Of a DNA stretch of 64,000 nt, positions 43,344-51,961 are shown in pieces (within the stretch, counting starts at the first letter, position 1; the number at the start of each line of letters is the position of its first letter). Source of the stretch: Ruminococcus sp. Lineage in GTDB: Bacteria > Bacillota > Clostridia > Oscillospirales > Acutalibacteraceae. Location: contig JAFRBX010000004.1 in NCBI GenBank assembly GCA_017404665.1, forward strand, positions 1 through 64,000, given 5' to 3'. The notes under the pieces were generated by a model, which worked only from the letters and a program-made list of their open reading frames with translations, was not told where the DNA came from and made no database searches. The position numbers and the translations under genes are program-made.

Positions 43344-44458
43344 TCACCATCAGAGAAGTAACAACCAAAAAAGAACAAAAACAGTTCATCGACTTTCCGC
43401 TTGAGCTGTATAAGAGCTGCCCTTACTTTGTGCCGCCGCTGTACGGCGACGAAAAGGGGATGTTCAAAAAGGGCTTTATCTATAACGACTGCTGTGACAT
43501 CGTGAACTACCTCGCTTATGACGGCGACAGGGTCGTCGGCAGGATACAGGGCATCATCCAGAAGGCGAGCAACGAAAAGCGGAATGAAAAGCGCGTGCGC
43601 TTCACCCGCTTTGACGCGGTGAACAATAAAGAAGTCGCCGCGAAGCTGTTCGACGCGGTGGAAAGCTGGGCAAAGGATAAGGGCATGGATACCATCGTCG
43701 GACCGCTGGGCTTTTCCGATCTCGAACGCGAGGGTATGCTGGTGGACGGCTTCGATCAGCTGTCGACCTTCGAGACCCAGTATAATTATGATTATTACCC
43801 CAAGCTGGTAGAGGGGCTGGGCTTTGAAAAGGAAGTCGACTGGACGGAGTCAAAGCTCTATCTGCCCGACGAGGACGACGGCTCCGTGCAGAAGATGGCG
43901 GATTTCGTTATGAAGCGCTACAACCTGCGCTTCGGCGAGGCGAAGGATATCAATGATTTCATCGATAAATATGGCGTGGATTTCTTCCATCTGATCGATC
44001 TGGGCTATGAGCGCCTGTACGGTACGGTGCCCTTTACCGAGGCGATGAAGAACGAGATCATCAAGTCGTTCAAGCTGATCGTCGACTTGAAGCATGTGGC
44101 GATCATCCTCGATGAAAACGACAAGGCGGTATGCATCGGCGTATGCTTCCCGTCGATCGCGAAGGCGGTGCAAAAGTCAAACGGCAAGCTCACGCCTGCC
44201 GCGCTGGCACGGCTGCTGAAAGCGATCAAGAATCCGCGGGTGATCGATCTCGGACTGATCGCAGTCGATCCCGCTTATCTGAACCGCGGTATTTCCGTCG
44301 CGGTGTCGGCGGAGGTCATGAAGATGCTGCGCGATGACGGGATCGAATATGCCGAGACCAACCCGAACCTCGAGCTCAACGCCGCGATCCAGAACCAGTG
44401 GAAGCGGTTCAAAGAGGTCAAGCATAAGCGCAGAAGAGCTTATGTAAAGAAGATATAG
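43340..44458 (+). CDS. GNAT-fold N-acyltransferase of the long (about 370-residue) type
   Basis: A 372-residue cytoplasmic protein. The N-terminal half has LELYKSCPYFVPPLYGDEKG and DTIVGPLGFSDLEREGMLVD, then YNYDYYPKLVEGLGFEKEVD, a hallmark region of a long GNAT family. The C-terminal half has a second acetyltransferase-like fold (LGLIAVDPAYLNRGISVAVS; YAETNPNLELNAAIQNQWKR). Some members of this broad family have been proposed to transfer long acyl chains (ceramide-synthase-like). That is recollection, not a search. It is translationally coupled to fakB and lies before plsX/acpP, so an acyl-lipid substrate is plausible but unproven. Confidence 0.75.
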   Translation: MITIREVTTKKEQKQFIDFPLELYKSCPYFVPPLYGDEKGMFKKGFIYNDCCDIVNYLAYDGDRVVGRIQGIIQKASNEKRNEKRVRFTRFDAVNNKEVAAKLFDAVESWAKDKGMDTIVGPLGFSDLEREGMLVDGFDQLSTFETQYNYDYYPKLVEGLGFEKEVDWTESKLYLPDEDDGSVQKMADFVMKRYNLRFGEAKDINDFIDKYGVDFFHLIDLGYERLYGTVPFTEAMKNEIIKSFKLIVDLKHVAIILDENDKAVCIGVCFPSIAKAVQKSNGKLTPAALARLLKAIKNPRVIDLGLIAVDPAYLNRGISVAVSAEVMKMLRDDGIEYAETNPNLELNAAIQNQWKRFKEVKHKRRRAYVKKI

Positions 44459-44545
44459 ACTCCCATTTATCGGGAGCTGTCGCCGGACGCTTGCGGACGA
44501 TGACTGGGGGTTGCTAATACACTCCATAATTGTAGAAATATGTAA

Positions 44546-44600
44546 TCGGCAACCCTCCGGCGCTGCGCGCCACCTCCCTTAGGAAAGGGAGGCTATTAGG
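44546..44600. repeat. Family-B repeat between the GNAT gene and plsX
   Basis: CGGCAACCCTCCGGCGC-TGC-GCGCCACCTCCCTTAGGAAAGGGAGGCT, just before the plsX ribosome binding site. A second small inverted unit (TCCCATTTATCGGGA) lies at 44461-44475. Confidence 0.7.
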
Positions 44601-44611
44601 GAGGATTTCAT

Positions 44612-45622
44612 ATGAAAATCATCATAGACTGCTTCGGCGGCGACAAGAGCCCTGCGGCGAATGTCGAGGGCGCGGCGCTCGCTTTAAAAGAGCATGACGA
44701 CCTGAGCCTGATTTTGACAGGCGATGAAGGCATCATCAAAAAAGAGCTGGAGCGCATCGGCTATACGGGAGATCGGATCGAGATCGTGCACGCGCCCGAG
44801 GTGATTACCGGCGAGGACAAGCCCACCGACGCGATCCGTTTGAAGAAAGAAAGCTCGATGATCAAGGCGATCACGATGCTCAGAAAGGACCCTGATATCG
44901 CGGGTGTGGTTTCCACCGGCGCGACCGGCGCGCTGATCGCCGCGGCGACCCTGCGCATCGGACGCATCCGCGGCATCCGCAGGCCCGCCTTCTGTCCGCT
45001 GCTGCCGACGATGGACGGCGGGATCGTCGGCGTATGCGACTCCGGCGCGAACGTAGATATCACCCCCGAGATGCTGCTGCATCAGGCGATCTTGGGCTCG
45101 GCGTACCTGAAAAACGTGTACGGCGTGAAAGATCCGAGAGTCGCGCTTTTAAATGTCGGCGTCGAGAGTGAAAAGGGCGACGACCTGCGCAAAAAAGCCT
45201 ATCCGATGCTCAAAGACTGCGGCAGCATCAATTTCGTCGGTAATATGGAAAGCCGCGACCTGCTCTCGGGCAAATATGATCTGGTGGTGTGCGACGGCTT
45301 TTCGGGCAACGTGCTGGTCAAGACGACCGAGGGCACAGCGCTGGAACTGCTGAAAAAGCTGAAAAAGGATATCTATTCCAAGACGATCTACAAGCTCGGC
45401 GCGCTGCTGATGAAAAAGATGTTCATGGAGGAAAAGGAATTCATGAACTATCACAACTACGGCGGCTCGGTGCTGCTGGGGTGTGAAAAGACCATCGTCA
45501 AGGGTCACGGCAGCAGTGATGCGAACGCGGTGCGCATCTGCATCGATCAGGCGTATAAGATGTCTGTCGGCGCGATGAACGCGGAGATCGAAGAGGCGCT
45601 GGGGAAGCTGCAGGAAGCGTAA
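44612..45622 (+). CDS. plsX: Phosphate acyltransferase PlsX
   Basis: Converts acyl-ACP and phosphate to acyl-phosphate for PlsY, or the reverse with FakAB-derived acyl-phosphate. 336 residues, standard for PlsX: MKIIIDCFGGDKSPAANVEG, VVSTGATGALIAAATLRIGR, RPAFCPLLPTMDG, GVESEKGDDLRKKAYPML and GFSGNVLVKTTEG are all family blocks. GGAGG lies upstream of the ATG. It is followed by acpP after a repeat-filled gap. plsY is not in the window. Confidence 0.95.
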   Translation: MKIIIDCFGGDKSPAANVEGAALALKEHDDLSLILTGDEGIIKKELERIGYTGDRIEIVHAPEVITGEDKPTDAIRLKKESSMIKAITMLRKDPDIAGVVSTGATGALIAAATLRIGRIRGIRRPAFCPLLPTMDGGIVGVCDSGANVDITPEMLLHQAILGSAYLKNVYGVKDPRVALLNVGVESEKGDDLRKKAYPMLKDCGSINFVGNMESRDLLSGKYDLVVCDGFSGNVLVKTTEGTALELLKKLKKDIYSKTIYKLGALLMKKMFMEEKEFMNYHNYGGSVLLGCEKTIVKGHGSSDANAVRICIDQAYKMSVGAMNAEIEEALGKLQEA

Positions 45623-45679
45623 GGAAACGGCATGGATGACGAGCTTATGCTCCTGTTAAGATCTTACCCTATCGCGAAG

Positions 45680-45810
45680 TAAGCAGTTTTTCGTAGAGAC
45701 GACCATCGGTCGTCCGAGAATGACGGGCGCTTCATAGATTGAAAACGTGGGATAGAGTATAACACCCGCGGCAGCGGCGGACGAGCATTGCTCGTCCCTA
45801 CGGAAAGCCT
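45680..45810. repeat. Family-C repeats between plsX and acpP
   Basis: Two hairpins: GACGACCATCGGTCGTC (about 45699-45715) and GGACGAGCATTGCTCGTCC (about 45778-45796), the second followed by CTACGG. They match the CGTCCCTACG family at 18.5 kb and lie inside a likely operon. Confidence 0.65.
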
Positions 45811-45909
45811 TCATTTGCTTTGCGTTTGAAAAATATCGTGACAAACGTTTCGGGAGCAGCAGACATGTGTATCACGCCGCCCCCTACAAATAATAGACGG
45901 AGGAATAAT

Positions 45910-46137
45910 ATGTTTGAAGATTTGAAAAAGATTCTGGACGAACAGCTCCACCTGAACGGGATGGAGATCACCAAGGAGAGCCGTATCAAAGAGGATCTGG
46001 GCGCGGACAGCTTAGATATTCTCCAACTGCTGATGACCATCGAGGAGGATCACGGCATCACGATCCCCGACGAGGAGCTGGCGACCTTCGAGACTGTGGG
46101 GGATATCCTCGCGTTCCTGGAACAGAATCAGAAGTAA
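45910..46137 (+). CDS. acpP: Acyl carrier protein
   Basis: Carries acyl chains on a phosphopantetheine attached to Ser34 in LGADSLDILQLLM. It is 75 residues, acidic, four-helix ACP with the normal length. The start at 45910 follows GGAGGAATAAT; an earlier in-frame start would run through repeat sequence. Its place after plsX fits a supply of acyl-ACP for phospholipid synthesis. A terminator follows. Confidence 0.95.
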   Translation: MFEDLKKILDEQLHLNGMEITKESRIKEDLGADSLDILQLLMTIEEDHGITIPDEELATFETVGDILAFLEQNQK

Positions 46138-46150
46138 GGAAACATACGAC

Positions 46151-46187
46151 AAAAGCAACGCCTGAGCATGACGCTCAGGCGCTTTTG
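46151..46187. terminator. Bidirectional terminator between acpP and LRR-dockerin gene 2
   Basis: AAAAGCAACGCCTGAGC-ATGAC-GCTCAGGCGCTTTTG, a strong stem with T and A shoulders. Confidence 0.85.
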
Positions 46188-46199
46188 TTTAAGGATTTT

Positions 46200-48059
46200 T
46201 TATCCTATTGCGTAAGGTATTTCCATACCTGCCAGATGCCGCTGGATATAGGTCGCGTCGATAATCTCCAACAGACCGTTCTTGTCGACGTCGGCAAACA
46301 TCAACGTTTCTTCATCTGCATTCGTTTTCATCGAAGAGAGATAATGCTGTATCTCGGTCACGTCCATCAGCGTGATATTGCCGTCTCCGTCCGCGTCGCC
46401 CGGCTTCGTTTCAGTTCCTTCCTCAAGTACGATGAATGTGAAGCCGTTTGTCCTTGCATAGACTTCCGTAGCCGTTCCGGGATAACCGTAGATAGTAAAA
46501 CCGTCGATTTTTGAGTAATGAGAATCATAGCCCAGTGATAATCTGCTGATCGTTTCAACAGATCGGGGAACCGTTACTTTTTTCAGATTAATACAGTCAA
46601 AAAACGCCATATGCCCAATACTTGTAATATTGTCGGGAACCGTAAATTCTGTTAATCCGAAACATCTCATAAACACATATGATTCGATTTCGGTTACAGC
46701 ATTAGAAATCGTTACTTTTGTCAGACTGAAACAGTCGGAAAACACACGGGCGCCTAGTTTGGTAACGGAATCCGGAATCGTAACCTCCGTCAGTTCGGTA
46801 CAATTGTAAAACGCCTCTCTGCCGATGTAGGTGACAGAATCGGGGATTGTAATCTTCGTCAGTCCGCTACAGCCGGAAAATGCACCGTCGTCGATATTGA
46901 ATACAGAACCGGGGACTGTGAAGCTGACTAAGCCTGTACAATTTGAAAATGCGCTGTTTCCGATAGTTTTCAACGAATTGGGCAAGGTTACATCCGTCAG
47001 TCTTTTACATTCGGAAAACACTGATTCACCGAGACCAGTCACCGTATCGGGAACGGTAACGCTGACAAAAGAACCGCCGGCAAATGCACGGTCACAGATG
47101 CTTGTAACAGAATCGGGGATAACCAAATCCGTTATCAGGCTCCCGTTCACATATAAATCGTGAGCACATATCAGCGGATTGGAATAGAGGGGATCAAGGG
47201 GATCAGAAAACTTGGCATCCTTTGTAAATTGAATGTCACACCACGAGTCAAGATTGTTGATATACACGCTTTTCAATCCGTCACAGCCGTAAAATGCCAT
47301 TATTCCGATACTGGCAAGCGCGTTGGGAACGGTGACGCTGACAAGAGAAGAACAACCGGCAAAAGCACGGTTGCCGATTCTCGTGACAGAATCGGGAATA
47401 ACCAGATCTGTGATAAGGCTCCCGTTCAGATATAATTTGTGAGCACACATCAAGGGGTTGGAATAAAGCGGATCGTTGACAAACGCATCATTACCGAAAC
47501 TGATACGGCACCATGCTGCAAGATTGCTGATATTCACCCCTTTCAACCCGGTACACCCCGAGAACGCCAAAGCTCCGATGCTTGTAACAGAATTGGGGAT
47601 TGTTATCTCTGTCAGGCATGTGCAATTAAAGAATGCACGCTCACCGATCAAAGTGACCGTATTCGGGATCGAGATATTTGTTAGGCTTGTGCATTCATCG
47701 AATGCGCCGGCGTCGATCATGGTGACTGTATTCGGAATCTTAATGCTCTTGATATTTGAGCATTTACTGAAAGCACCGCTCCCGATACTGACTACCGTTC
47801 GGTCGCCGAGAACCGAAGGGATATTGACATGAGTCTCCGAACCACAGTACTTATAGAGTTCTGCCGTCGCATCGTCGATCTCACAATACATATAATCGGG
47901 ATTGTTGTTATCGACTGTTCCGAAATCATCGGAATTTCTCGCGACGGTTCCGACTGCTTCTCTCTCCGTTGCCGAAGTAGTGACCGGAGCAGCTGTAAAG
48001 ACGCTCATCACCATAATAAGGGATAAGAACAGGCTGATGATTTTGTGTTGATGCTTCAT
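46200..48059 (-). CDS. Secreted BspA-type leucine-rich repeat protein with C-terminal dockerin (copy 2)
   Basis: A 619-residue exported protein. The signal peptide (about 1-30, ending TTSA) is followed by about 20 LRR_5 repeats (about 60-520) of the form CxxLTEITIPNSVTSIG, and a dockerin (about 550-617: GDADGDGNITLMDVTEIQHY and ADVDKNGLLEIIDATYIQRH). Two long inner blocks are near-duplicates (AWCRISFGNDAFVNDPLYSN and SWCDIQFTKDAKFSDPLDPL, each followed by an LYxNGSLITDLVIPDSV unit). Its dockerin and its 300-nt leader closely match those of the 17.1-18.4 kb gene, while the signal peptide and LRR body differ. AGGAGG precedes the ATG. Confidence 0.88.
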   Translation of the reverse strand: MKHQHKIISLFLSLIMVMSVFTAAPVTTSATEREAVGTVARNSDDFGTVDNNNPDYMYCEIDDATAELYKYCGSETHVNIPSVLGDRTVVSIGSGAFSKCSNIKSIKIPNTVTMIDAGAFDECTSLTNISIPNTVTLIGERAFFNCTCLTEITIPNSVTSIGALAFSGCTGLKGVNISNLAAWCRISFGNDAFVNDPLYSNPLMCAHKLYLNGSLITDLVIPDSVTRIGNRAFAGCSSLVSVTVPNALASIGIMAFYGCDGLKSVYINNLDSWCDIQFTKDAKFSDPLDPLYSNPLICAHDLYVNGSLITDLVIPDSVTSICDRAFAGGSFVSVTVPDTVTGLGESVFSECKRLTDVTLPNSLKTIGNSAFSNCTGLVSFTVPGSVFNIDDGAFSGCSGLTKITIPDSVTYIGREAFYNCTELTEVTIPDSVTKLGARVFSDCFSLTKVTISNAVTEIESYVFMRCFGLTEFTVPDNITSIGHMAFFDCINLKKVTVPRSVETISRLSLGYDSHYSKIDGFTIYGYPGTATEVYARTNGFTFIVLEEGTETKPGDADGDGNITLMDVTEIQHYLSSMKTNADEETLMFADVDKNGLLEIIDATYIQRHLAGMEIPYAIG

Positions 48060-48357
48060 GTTTTCCTCCTAACATTGATTCAAGTTCTACGGAATTACAG
48101 CGGCAAAATAAAAAAGCGTACGACTCCAAAAGCCATACGCCAAAAAACACGAAGCTCCGAAATCGTCGCCAAACAATTACAAACATATCAGTACAAACCT
48201 ATTTTGACATACTTCAAGATAAGGTGTTCTAATAGATAGAGCCGTGTTTTTTACAAAAGCAAAAAACACCCTTATCTAATAAATATGTAAAATAGGCGCT
48301 CTTATACTGATACATAAAAATGCACTGATTATTCAGTTTGTAATTGTTGGCAGCTTC
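48060..48357 (-). ncRNA. Conserved structured 5' leader with terminator hairpin (candidate cis-regulatory RNA), copy 2
   Basis: Minus-strand leader matching 16880-17139. P1 AGATAAG/CTTATCT (48277-48271 with 48223-48217) carries a compensatory A-T to G-C change relative to copy 1. P2 GTGTTTTTTG/TAAAAAACAC (48269-48244) has a G-U in place of G-C. The conserved GGCTCTATCTATTAGAACAC and TTGTTTGGCGACGATT stretches follow. The terminator stem GCGTATGGC/GTCGTACGC (48140-48116) keeps pairing despite base changes and is followed by TTTTTTATTTT. GGCGACGA (48170-48163) can again pair with the terminator 3' arm. Confidence 0.68.
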
Positions 48358-48386
48358 ATTCTATCATAATGTCTTGCGATTTGCAA
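48358..48386 (-). promoter_or_regulatory. Promoter of LRR-dockerin gene 2
   Basis: -35 TTGCAA (48386-48381), a 17-nt spacer and -10 TAGAAT (48363-48358), the same spacing and near-identical boxes as at 16844-16872. Confidence 0.7.
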
Positions 48387-48501
48387 TCCAAATTTTGAAA
48401 CATTGAATTGTGCAGAATGTACAAGTGACAGAAAAAGGGCTTCTTTTTGTGGAATTGCCACGACTTAAGTAACCGCCGCTTAAATCCACTTGAACAAAAC
48501 C

Positions 48502-48541
48502 AAACCGAAAACGGCGCCCGTGCGGACGCCGTTCTCGGTTT
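48502..48541 (-). terminator. Terminator after the DUF4956 gene
   Basis: AAACCGAAAACGGCG ... CGCCGTTCTCGGTTT, a 15-bp stem, followed on the minus strand by GGTTTTGTT. The rest of the 48.39-48.69 kb gap shows nothing convincing. Confidence 0.75.
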
Positions 48542-48687
48542 GGATATTCCCTGCCGTGACACAGTAAGAGGGATGAATAACTGTATCCCGGCAGGCAAGG
48601 AGCAGATGATGATAAGATGTTGTCGGGGTGAAACACGCATCAAGCTTTGATAAGTCGAATGTAAAGTGTCTTAAAGGGCTTTCGGTA

Positions 48688-49350
48688 TCAAAGCTCGGCG
48701 TCGTTTTTGACTCTGCCGCAGGATACGGGCAGGTTGCCGTTGCGGGCGCGGATCGCGTCGATGAACGCCTTTTCACTCTTATTGCGCTTGAGGGATATAT
48801 GATAGCGCAGCTCGTAGACGCTGCCCATCTGGACGGTCTTGACGGTGATGACCTCGTTCTTGGTGGTGAACTCGCCGAAGATATCATCGAAGAGTCCTTC
48901 ATAGTCGAGGTTTTCGGGGAGCTCGATCTTCAGCTCTTTCTTGGTGGTGTTGCCGAAGGGAGTCAGGAACAGCAGGAGCCATACGGCGCAGATGATGACG
49001 GCTCCGAATACCGCGAAGGTGACATAGCCGGTGCCGCAGGCAAGACCGATCGCCATCGCAAGCATGATCGCGAGGATCTCACGCGCATTGCCGGGCTGGG
49101 AGCGGAAGCGCACCAGCGAAAATACGCCGACGACTGCGATGCCGGTCCCCAGGTTGCCGTTGACCATGACGATGAGCATGGTCACGATCGGCGGCAGAAG
49201 CGCCAGAGCGACCGCGAAATTTTTGGAGCAATAGCTCTTGAAGCGATAGACGATGGATGCGATAATGCCTAAGATGAGTGCGGCGCCTGTCGCGATAAGA
49301 CCCTGTACGAGGGTGATGCTGTCGCCGGTGAAAATAGAATCGAATGTCAT
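48688..49350 (-). CDS. DUF4956 membrane protein
   Basis: A 220-residue protein with about four N-terminal membrane helices (about 12-130; the conserved GVFSLVRFRSQPGNAREI loop between helices) and a cytoplasmic C-terminal domain (about 140-215, YELRYHISLKRNKSEKAF). DUF4956 proteins are regularly encoded next to VTC polyphosphate polymerase-like genes, as here. A role as its membrane partner or channel is inferred. Confidence 0.85.
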   Translation of the reverse strand: MTFDSIFTGDSITLVQGLIATGAALILGIIASIVYRFKSYCSKNFAVALALLPPIVTMLIVMVNGNLGTGIAVVGVFSLVRFRSQPGNAREILAIMLAMAIGLACGTGYVTFAVFGAVIICAVWLLLFLTPFGNTTKKELKIELPENLDYEGLFDDIFGEFTTKNEVITVKTVQMGSVYELRYHISLKRNKSEKAFIDAIRARNGNLPVSCGRVKNDAEL

Positions 49351-49380
49351 GTTCTGTACCTCCAGTATATAGTATTATTT

Positions 49381-49419
49381 GGTTGAGATTGCCGCAGGGC
49401 TTTGCCCTTCGCAATGACA
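49381..49419. repeat. Family-A repeat between the VTC and DUF4956 genes
   Basis: GGTTGAGATTGCCGCAGGGC-TTT-GCCCTTCGCAATGACAG, in the middle of a likely two-gene operon. Confidence 0.75.
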
Positions 49420-49422
49420 GTT

Positions 49423-50130
49423 TTAAAAGCCGCTGGCGATCTTGATCTGATTCTGGATGTGGGCGGTGCCGAACTTACTGAAGCTGTGGGGGAAGATGTT
49501 CTTCTCGGAGAGGACATGCGCCAGCCACAGGGGCATCGCGCCGGGGATCTTGATCTCCATCAGGTAGTTGTCCTCAGGGAGCAGCTTGTGTCCCTGAGCC
49601 GTGCTTTCGAGGCGGGTATCGTCGTAGCGGGAGGTGATGTCGCGGTCAAAGGTGATGCGCAGATCGGGGTCGTCCTTGCCTGCCCACGCCACGCGGCGGT
49701 AGCTGATGAATGCTTTGGGAGAGAGGCGGTAGCGGCGCATCATGTAGTCGATCTCCGAGGGGATGTTGCCCTCGATGCTTTCGGGGAGCTTGCCGCCGTC
49801 GATGTAGGCGTAGGCCTCGCTGAGCTTCATGGAGATGCGGCGCTTGTAGACGACGCCGCGGTACTTCTTTTTGATCTCGAAGAACACGGTTGAGTCCATG
49901 TTCGGAACGCCGTAGGAGCGCAGGCGGAGCTTCTCTTTGTATGCGGGCTTCAGGAGAGAGGTCTCGATCAGCTCGTTGTCGCTGTTGTCAAAGTAGATGT
50001 TGCGGATCTCGGTCTCGCCGTAATGATCGGGCGCCATGTAGGGGGAGATCGCTTTGACGAGGTATTCGTACTGCTCGCGGGTGAGCAGGTATTTTTTCTC
50101 GACGCGCTGAAAGATATAAGTGAAAGCCAT
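49423..50130 (-). CDS. VTC-domain polyphosphate polymerase-like protein
   Basis: A 235-residue protein of the VTC family (catalytic core of yeast VTC4). Core features: RVEKKYLLTREQYEYL (basic tunnel start), IRNIYFDNSDNELI, KLRLRSYG (conserved Arg/Lys), FFEIKKKYRGVVYKRR and the C-terminal NYLMEIKIPGAMPLWL (Glu metal ligand). It would make polyphosphate from nucleotide, or use the same tunnel for another triphosphate. The start at 50130 follows AAAGGAG. It is paired with DUF4956; CotH, a frequent third partner, is 25 kb away in this window. Confidence 0.87.
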   Translation of the reverse strand: MAFTYIFQRVEKKYLLTREQYEYLVKAISPYMAPDHYGETEIRNIYFDNSDNELIETSLLKPAYKEKLRLRSYGVPNMDSTVFFEIKKKYRGVVYKRRISMKLSEAYAYIDGGKLPESIEGNIPSEIDYMMRRYRLSPKAFISYRRVAWAGKDDPDLRITFDRDITSRYDDTRLESTAQGHKLLPEDNYLMEIKIPGAMPLWLAHVLSEKNIFPHSFSKFGTAHIQNQIKIASGF

Positions 50131-50303
50131 GGGGATGCTCCTTTCTGTTATTGCTTCGTCATTCTCAGAAGCGATTTGTTGCTGTGTTTTTCTGTTATGG
50201 CTATAGTATAAAGGGGCATTGTGTGGCGAAAATGTTGAAATTATGAACAAATTATGAACGGAAAGGGAAGTTTGTGTGATGGAGAGGAAGTAAGAATATT
50301 TAT

Positions 50304-50332
50304 TTGACTAATCGAATAAAATACAGTATAAT
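50304..50332 (+). promoter_or_regulatory. Promoter of citrate synthase gene
   Basis: -35 TTGACT (50304-50309), a 17-nt spacer and -10 TATAAT (50327-50332). A family-A repeat (50343-50380) fills most of the short leader. Confidence 0.75.
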
Positions 50333-50342
50333 AATCTAATAT

Positions 50343-50380
50343 GGTTGAGATTGCCGCAGCCCGTATGGGCTTCGCAATGA
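50343..50380. repeat. Family-A repeat in the citrate synthase leader
   Basis: GGTTGAGATTGCCGCAGCCC-GTAT-GGGCTTCGCAATGAC. It starts 11 nt after the -10 box, so the mRNA would begin with this hairpin. Confidence 0.75.
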
Positions 50381-50405
50381 CTATTTTTATGAAGGAAGTG
50401 AGGCT

Positions 50406-51764
50406 ATGGCGCCGGTACGCACCAGCGATCAAAGGATCCAGGAGCTGGCAAACGGCTGTATCAGAAAAGGCAACATCGACAAGGAGCTGTACTCCCAATA
50501 TAACGTGAACATCGGACTGCGCGACCTCAACGGACGCGGCGTCCTGACGGGCTTGACGGACGTCAGCGAGATCCGCCAGAACAAGATCGTGGACGGCAAG
50601 ACCGTTCCGACCGACGGCAAGCTCTTTTACCGCGGGATCAATATCGAGGATATCATCGCGGGCTGTTCCAAAGACAACCGCCTCGGCTTTGAGGAGGTCG
50701 TCTATCTGCTGCTGTTCGGCAAGCTGCCGGACCGTGAAGAACTGGACGGCTTTATGGAGCTCTTGTCCGATTCGCGCGTGCTGCCCAAGCACTTTGTACG
50801 CGACGTCATCCTCAAGGCTTCGGGCAAGGATATGATGACCGCGCTGGCAAAGGCGGTGCTGACGCTCGCGTCGTATGACCACGACGTCATGAACCTGAGC
50901 ATCGATAACGTACTGCGCCAGTGTCTGAAGCTGATCTCCCTGTTCCCGCTGCTGACGGTTTACTCCTATCAGGCGTATAACCACTATACCAACGGCGCGA
51001 GCCTGTTTATCCATAATCCCGAGCGGTGTGAGCATACGGCGGAGATCCTGCTGAGCACTCTGCGCGAGGATCGCCAATTCACCGCGCTGGAGGCACAGGT
51101 GCTCGACATGGCGCTGATGCTCCACGCGGAGCACGGCGGCGGCAACAATTCTACCTTCACCACCTGTGTCGTCACCTCTTCGGGCACCGATACCTATTCG
51201 GCGATCGCCGCGGCGCTGTGCTCGCTGAAGGGTCCCAAGCACGGCGGCGCCAACCTGCGTGTGATGGGCATGATGAACGAGATCAAGTATAACGTCAAGG
51301 ACTGGACGGACGAGGACGAGATATCGGCTTATCTGAACAGGATCCTGAATAAAGACGCTTATGACCACAGCGGTCTGATCTACGGTATCGGTCACGCGGT
51401 CTACTCCATCTCCGACCCCCGCGCGCGGGTATTCAAGGGCTTTGTCGAAAAGCTCGCGGTGGAAAAGGGCACGACCGACGAGTATGACCTGTACAGCCGC
51501 ATCGAGAGGCTGGCGCCACAGATCATCGCGCAGCATCGCAAGATGTACAAGGGCGTATCCGCGAACGTCGACTTCTACTCCGGCTTTGTCTATAAGATGA
51601 TGGGGCTCCCGCAGGAGCTCTACACGCCGATCTTCGCGGTCGCGCGTATCGCGGGATGGAGCGCTCACCGTATCGAGGAGCTGCTGAACGTCAACAAGAT
51701 CATCCGTCCCGCATATATGAGCGTGTGTCACGAGACGCCTTATGTCGATCTGGATAAGAGATAA
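50406..51764 (+). CDS. gltA: Citrate synthase (citrate/2-methylcitrate synthase family)
   Basis: Condenses acetyl-CoA and oxaloacetate to citrate. It is 452 residues, of the long Gram-positive form with an N-terminal extension (about 1-80). Catalytic blocks: LMLHAEHGGGNNSTF (His), GPKHGGANLRVMGM, IYGIGHAVYSISDPRA (His) and SANVDFYSGFVYKMMG (Asp). It probably feeds glutamate synthesis through the oxidative branch, since clostridia lack a full cycle. The start follows GGAAGTGAGG. It is a single gene. Confidence 0.95.
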   Translation: MAPVRTSDQRIQELANGCIRKGNIDKELYSQYNVNIGLRDLNGRGVLTGLTDVSEIRQNKIVDGKTVPTDGKLFYRGINIEDIIAGCSKDNRLGFEEVVYLLLFGKLPDREELDGFMELLSDSRVLPKHFVRDVILKASGKDMMTALAKAVLTLASYDHDVMNLSIDNVLRQCLKLISLFPLLTVYSYQAYNHYTNGASLFIHNPERCEHTAEILLSTLREDRQFTALEAQVLDMALMLHAEHGGGNNSTFTTCVVTSSGTDTYSAIAAALCSLKGPKHGGANLRVMGMMNEIKYNVKDWTDEDEISAYLNRILNKDAYDHSGLIYGIGHAVYSISDPRARVFKGFVEKLAVEKGTTDEYDLYSRIERLAPQIIAQHRKMYKGVSANVDFYSGFVYKMMGLPQELYTPIFAVARIAGWSAHRIEELLNVNKIIRPAYMSVCHETPYVDLDKR

Positions 51765-51849
51765 GAAAACATGTAAAAAATGAGCCGGGGAAGACCTCAA
51801 TGTCACTAAAGCTAAGGGAGTTGTATCTCGCTGACGCTCGGTCAATGGA

Positions 51850-51912
51850 TACAATCCCTCAGTCACCCGACATGCGTGTCGGGTGACAGCTCCCTTTACC
51901 AAAGGGAGCCTC
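51850..51912. repeat. Family-B repeat
   Basis: ACAATCCCTCAGTCACCCGACA-TGCG-TGTCGGGTGACAGCTCCCTTTACCAAAGGGAGCCT, the most regular copy, between gltA and the DMT transporter gene. Confidence 0.8.
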
Positions 51913-51961
51913 CGTTTAACTTGCTGACATTAGGGGAGACCCCGGCTCTTGCTGACTGGTT

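Noticed and set aside
50241..51902. A 553-codon open frame opposite citrate synthase
   Set aside because: gltA on the plus strand carries all catalytic motifs; the opposite frame runs through repeats at both ends and shows no domain.
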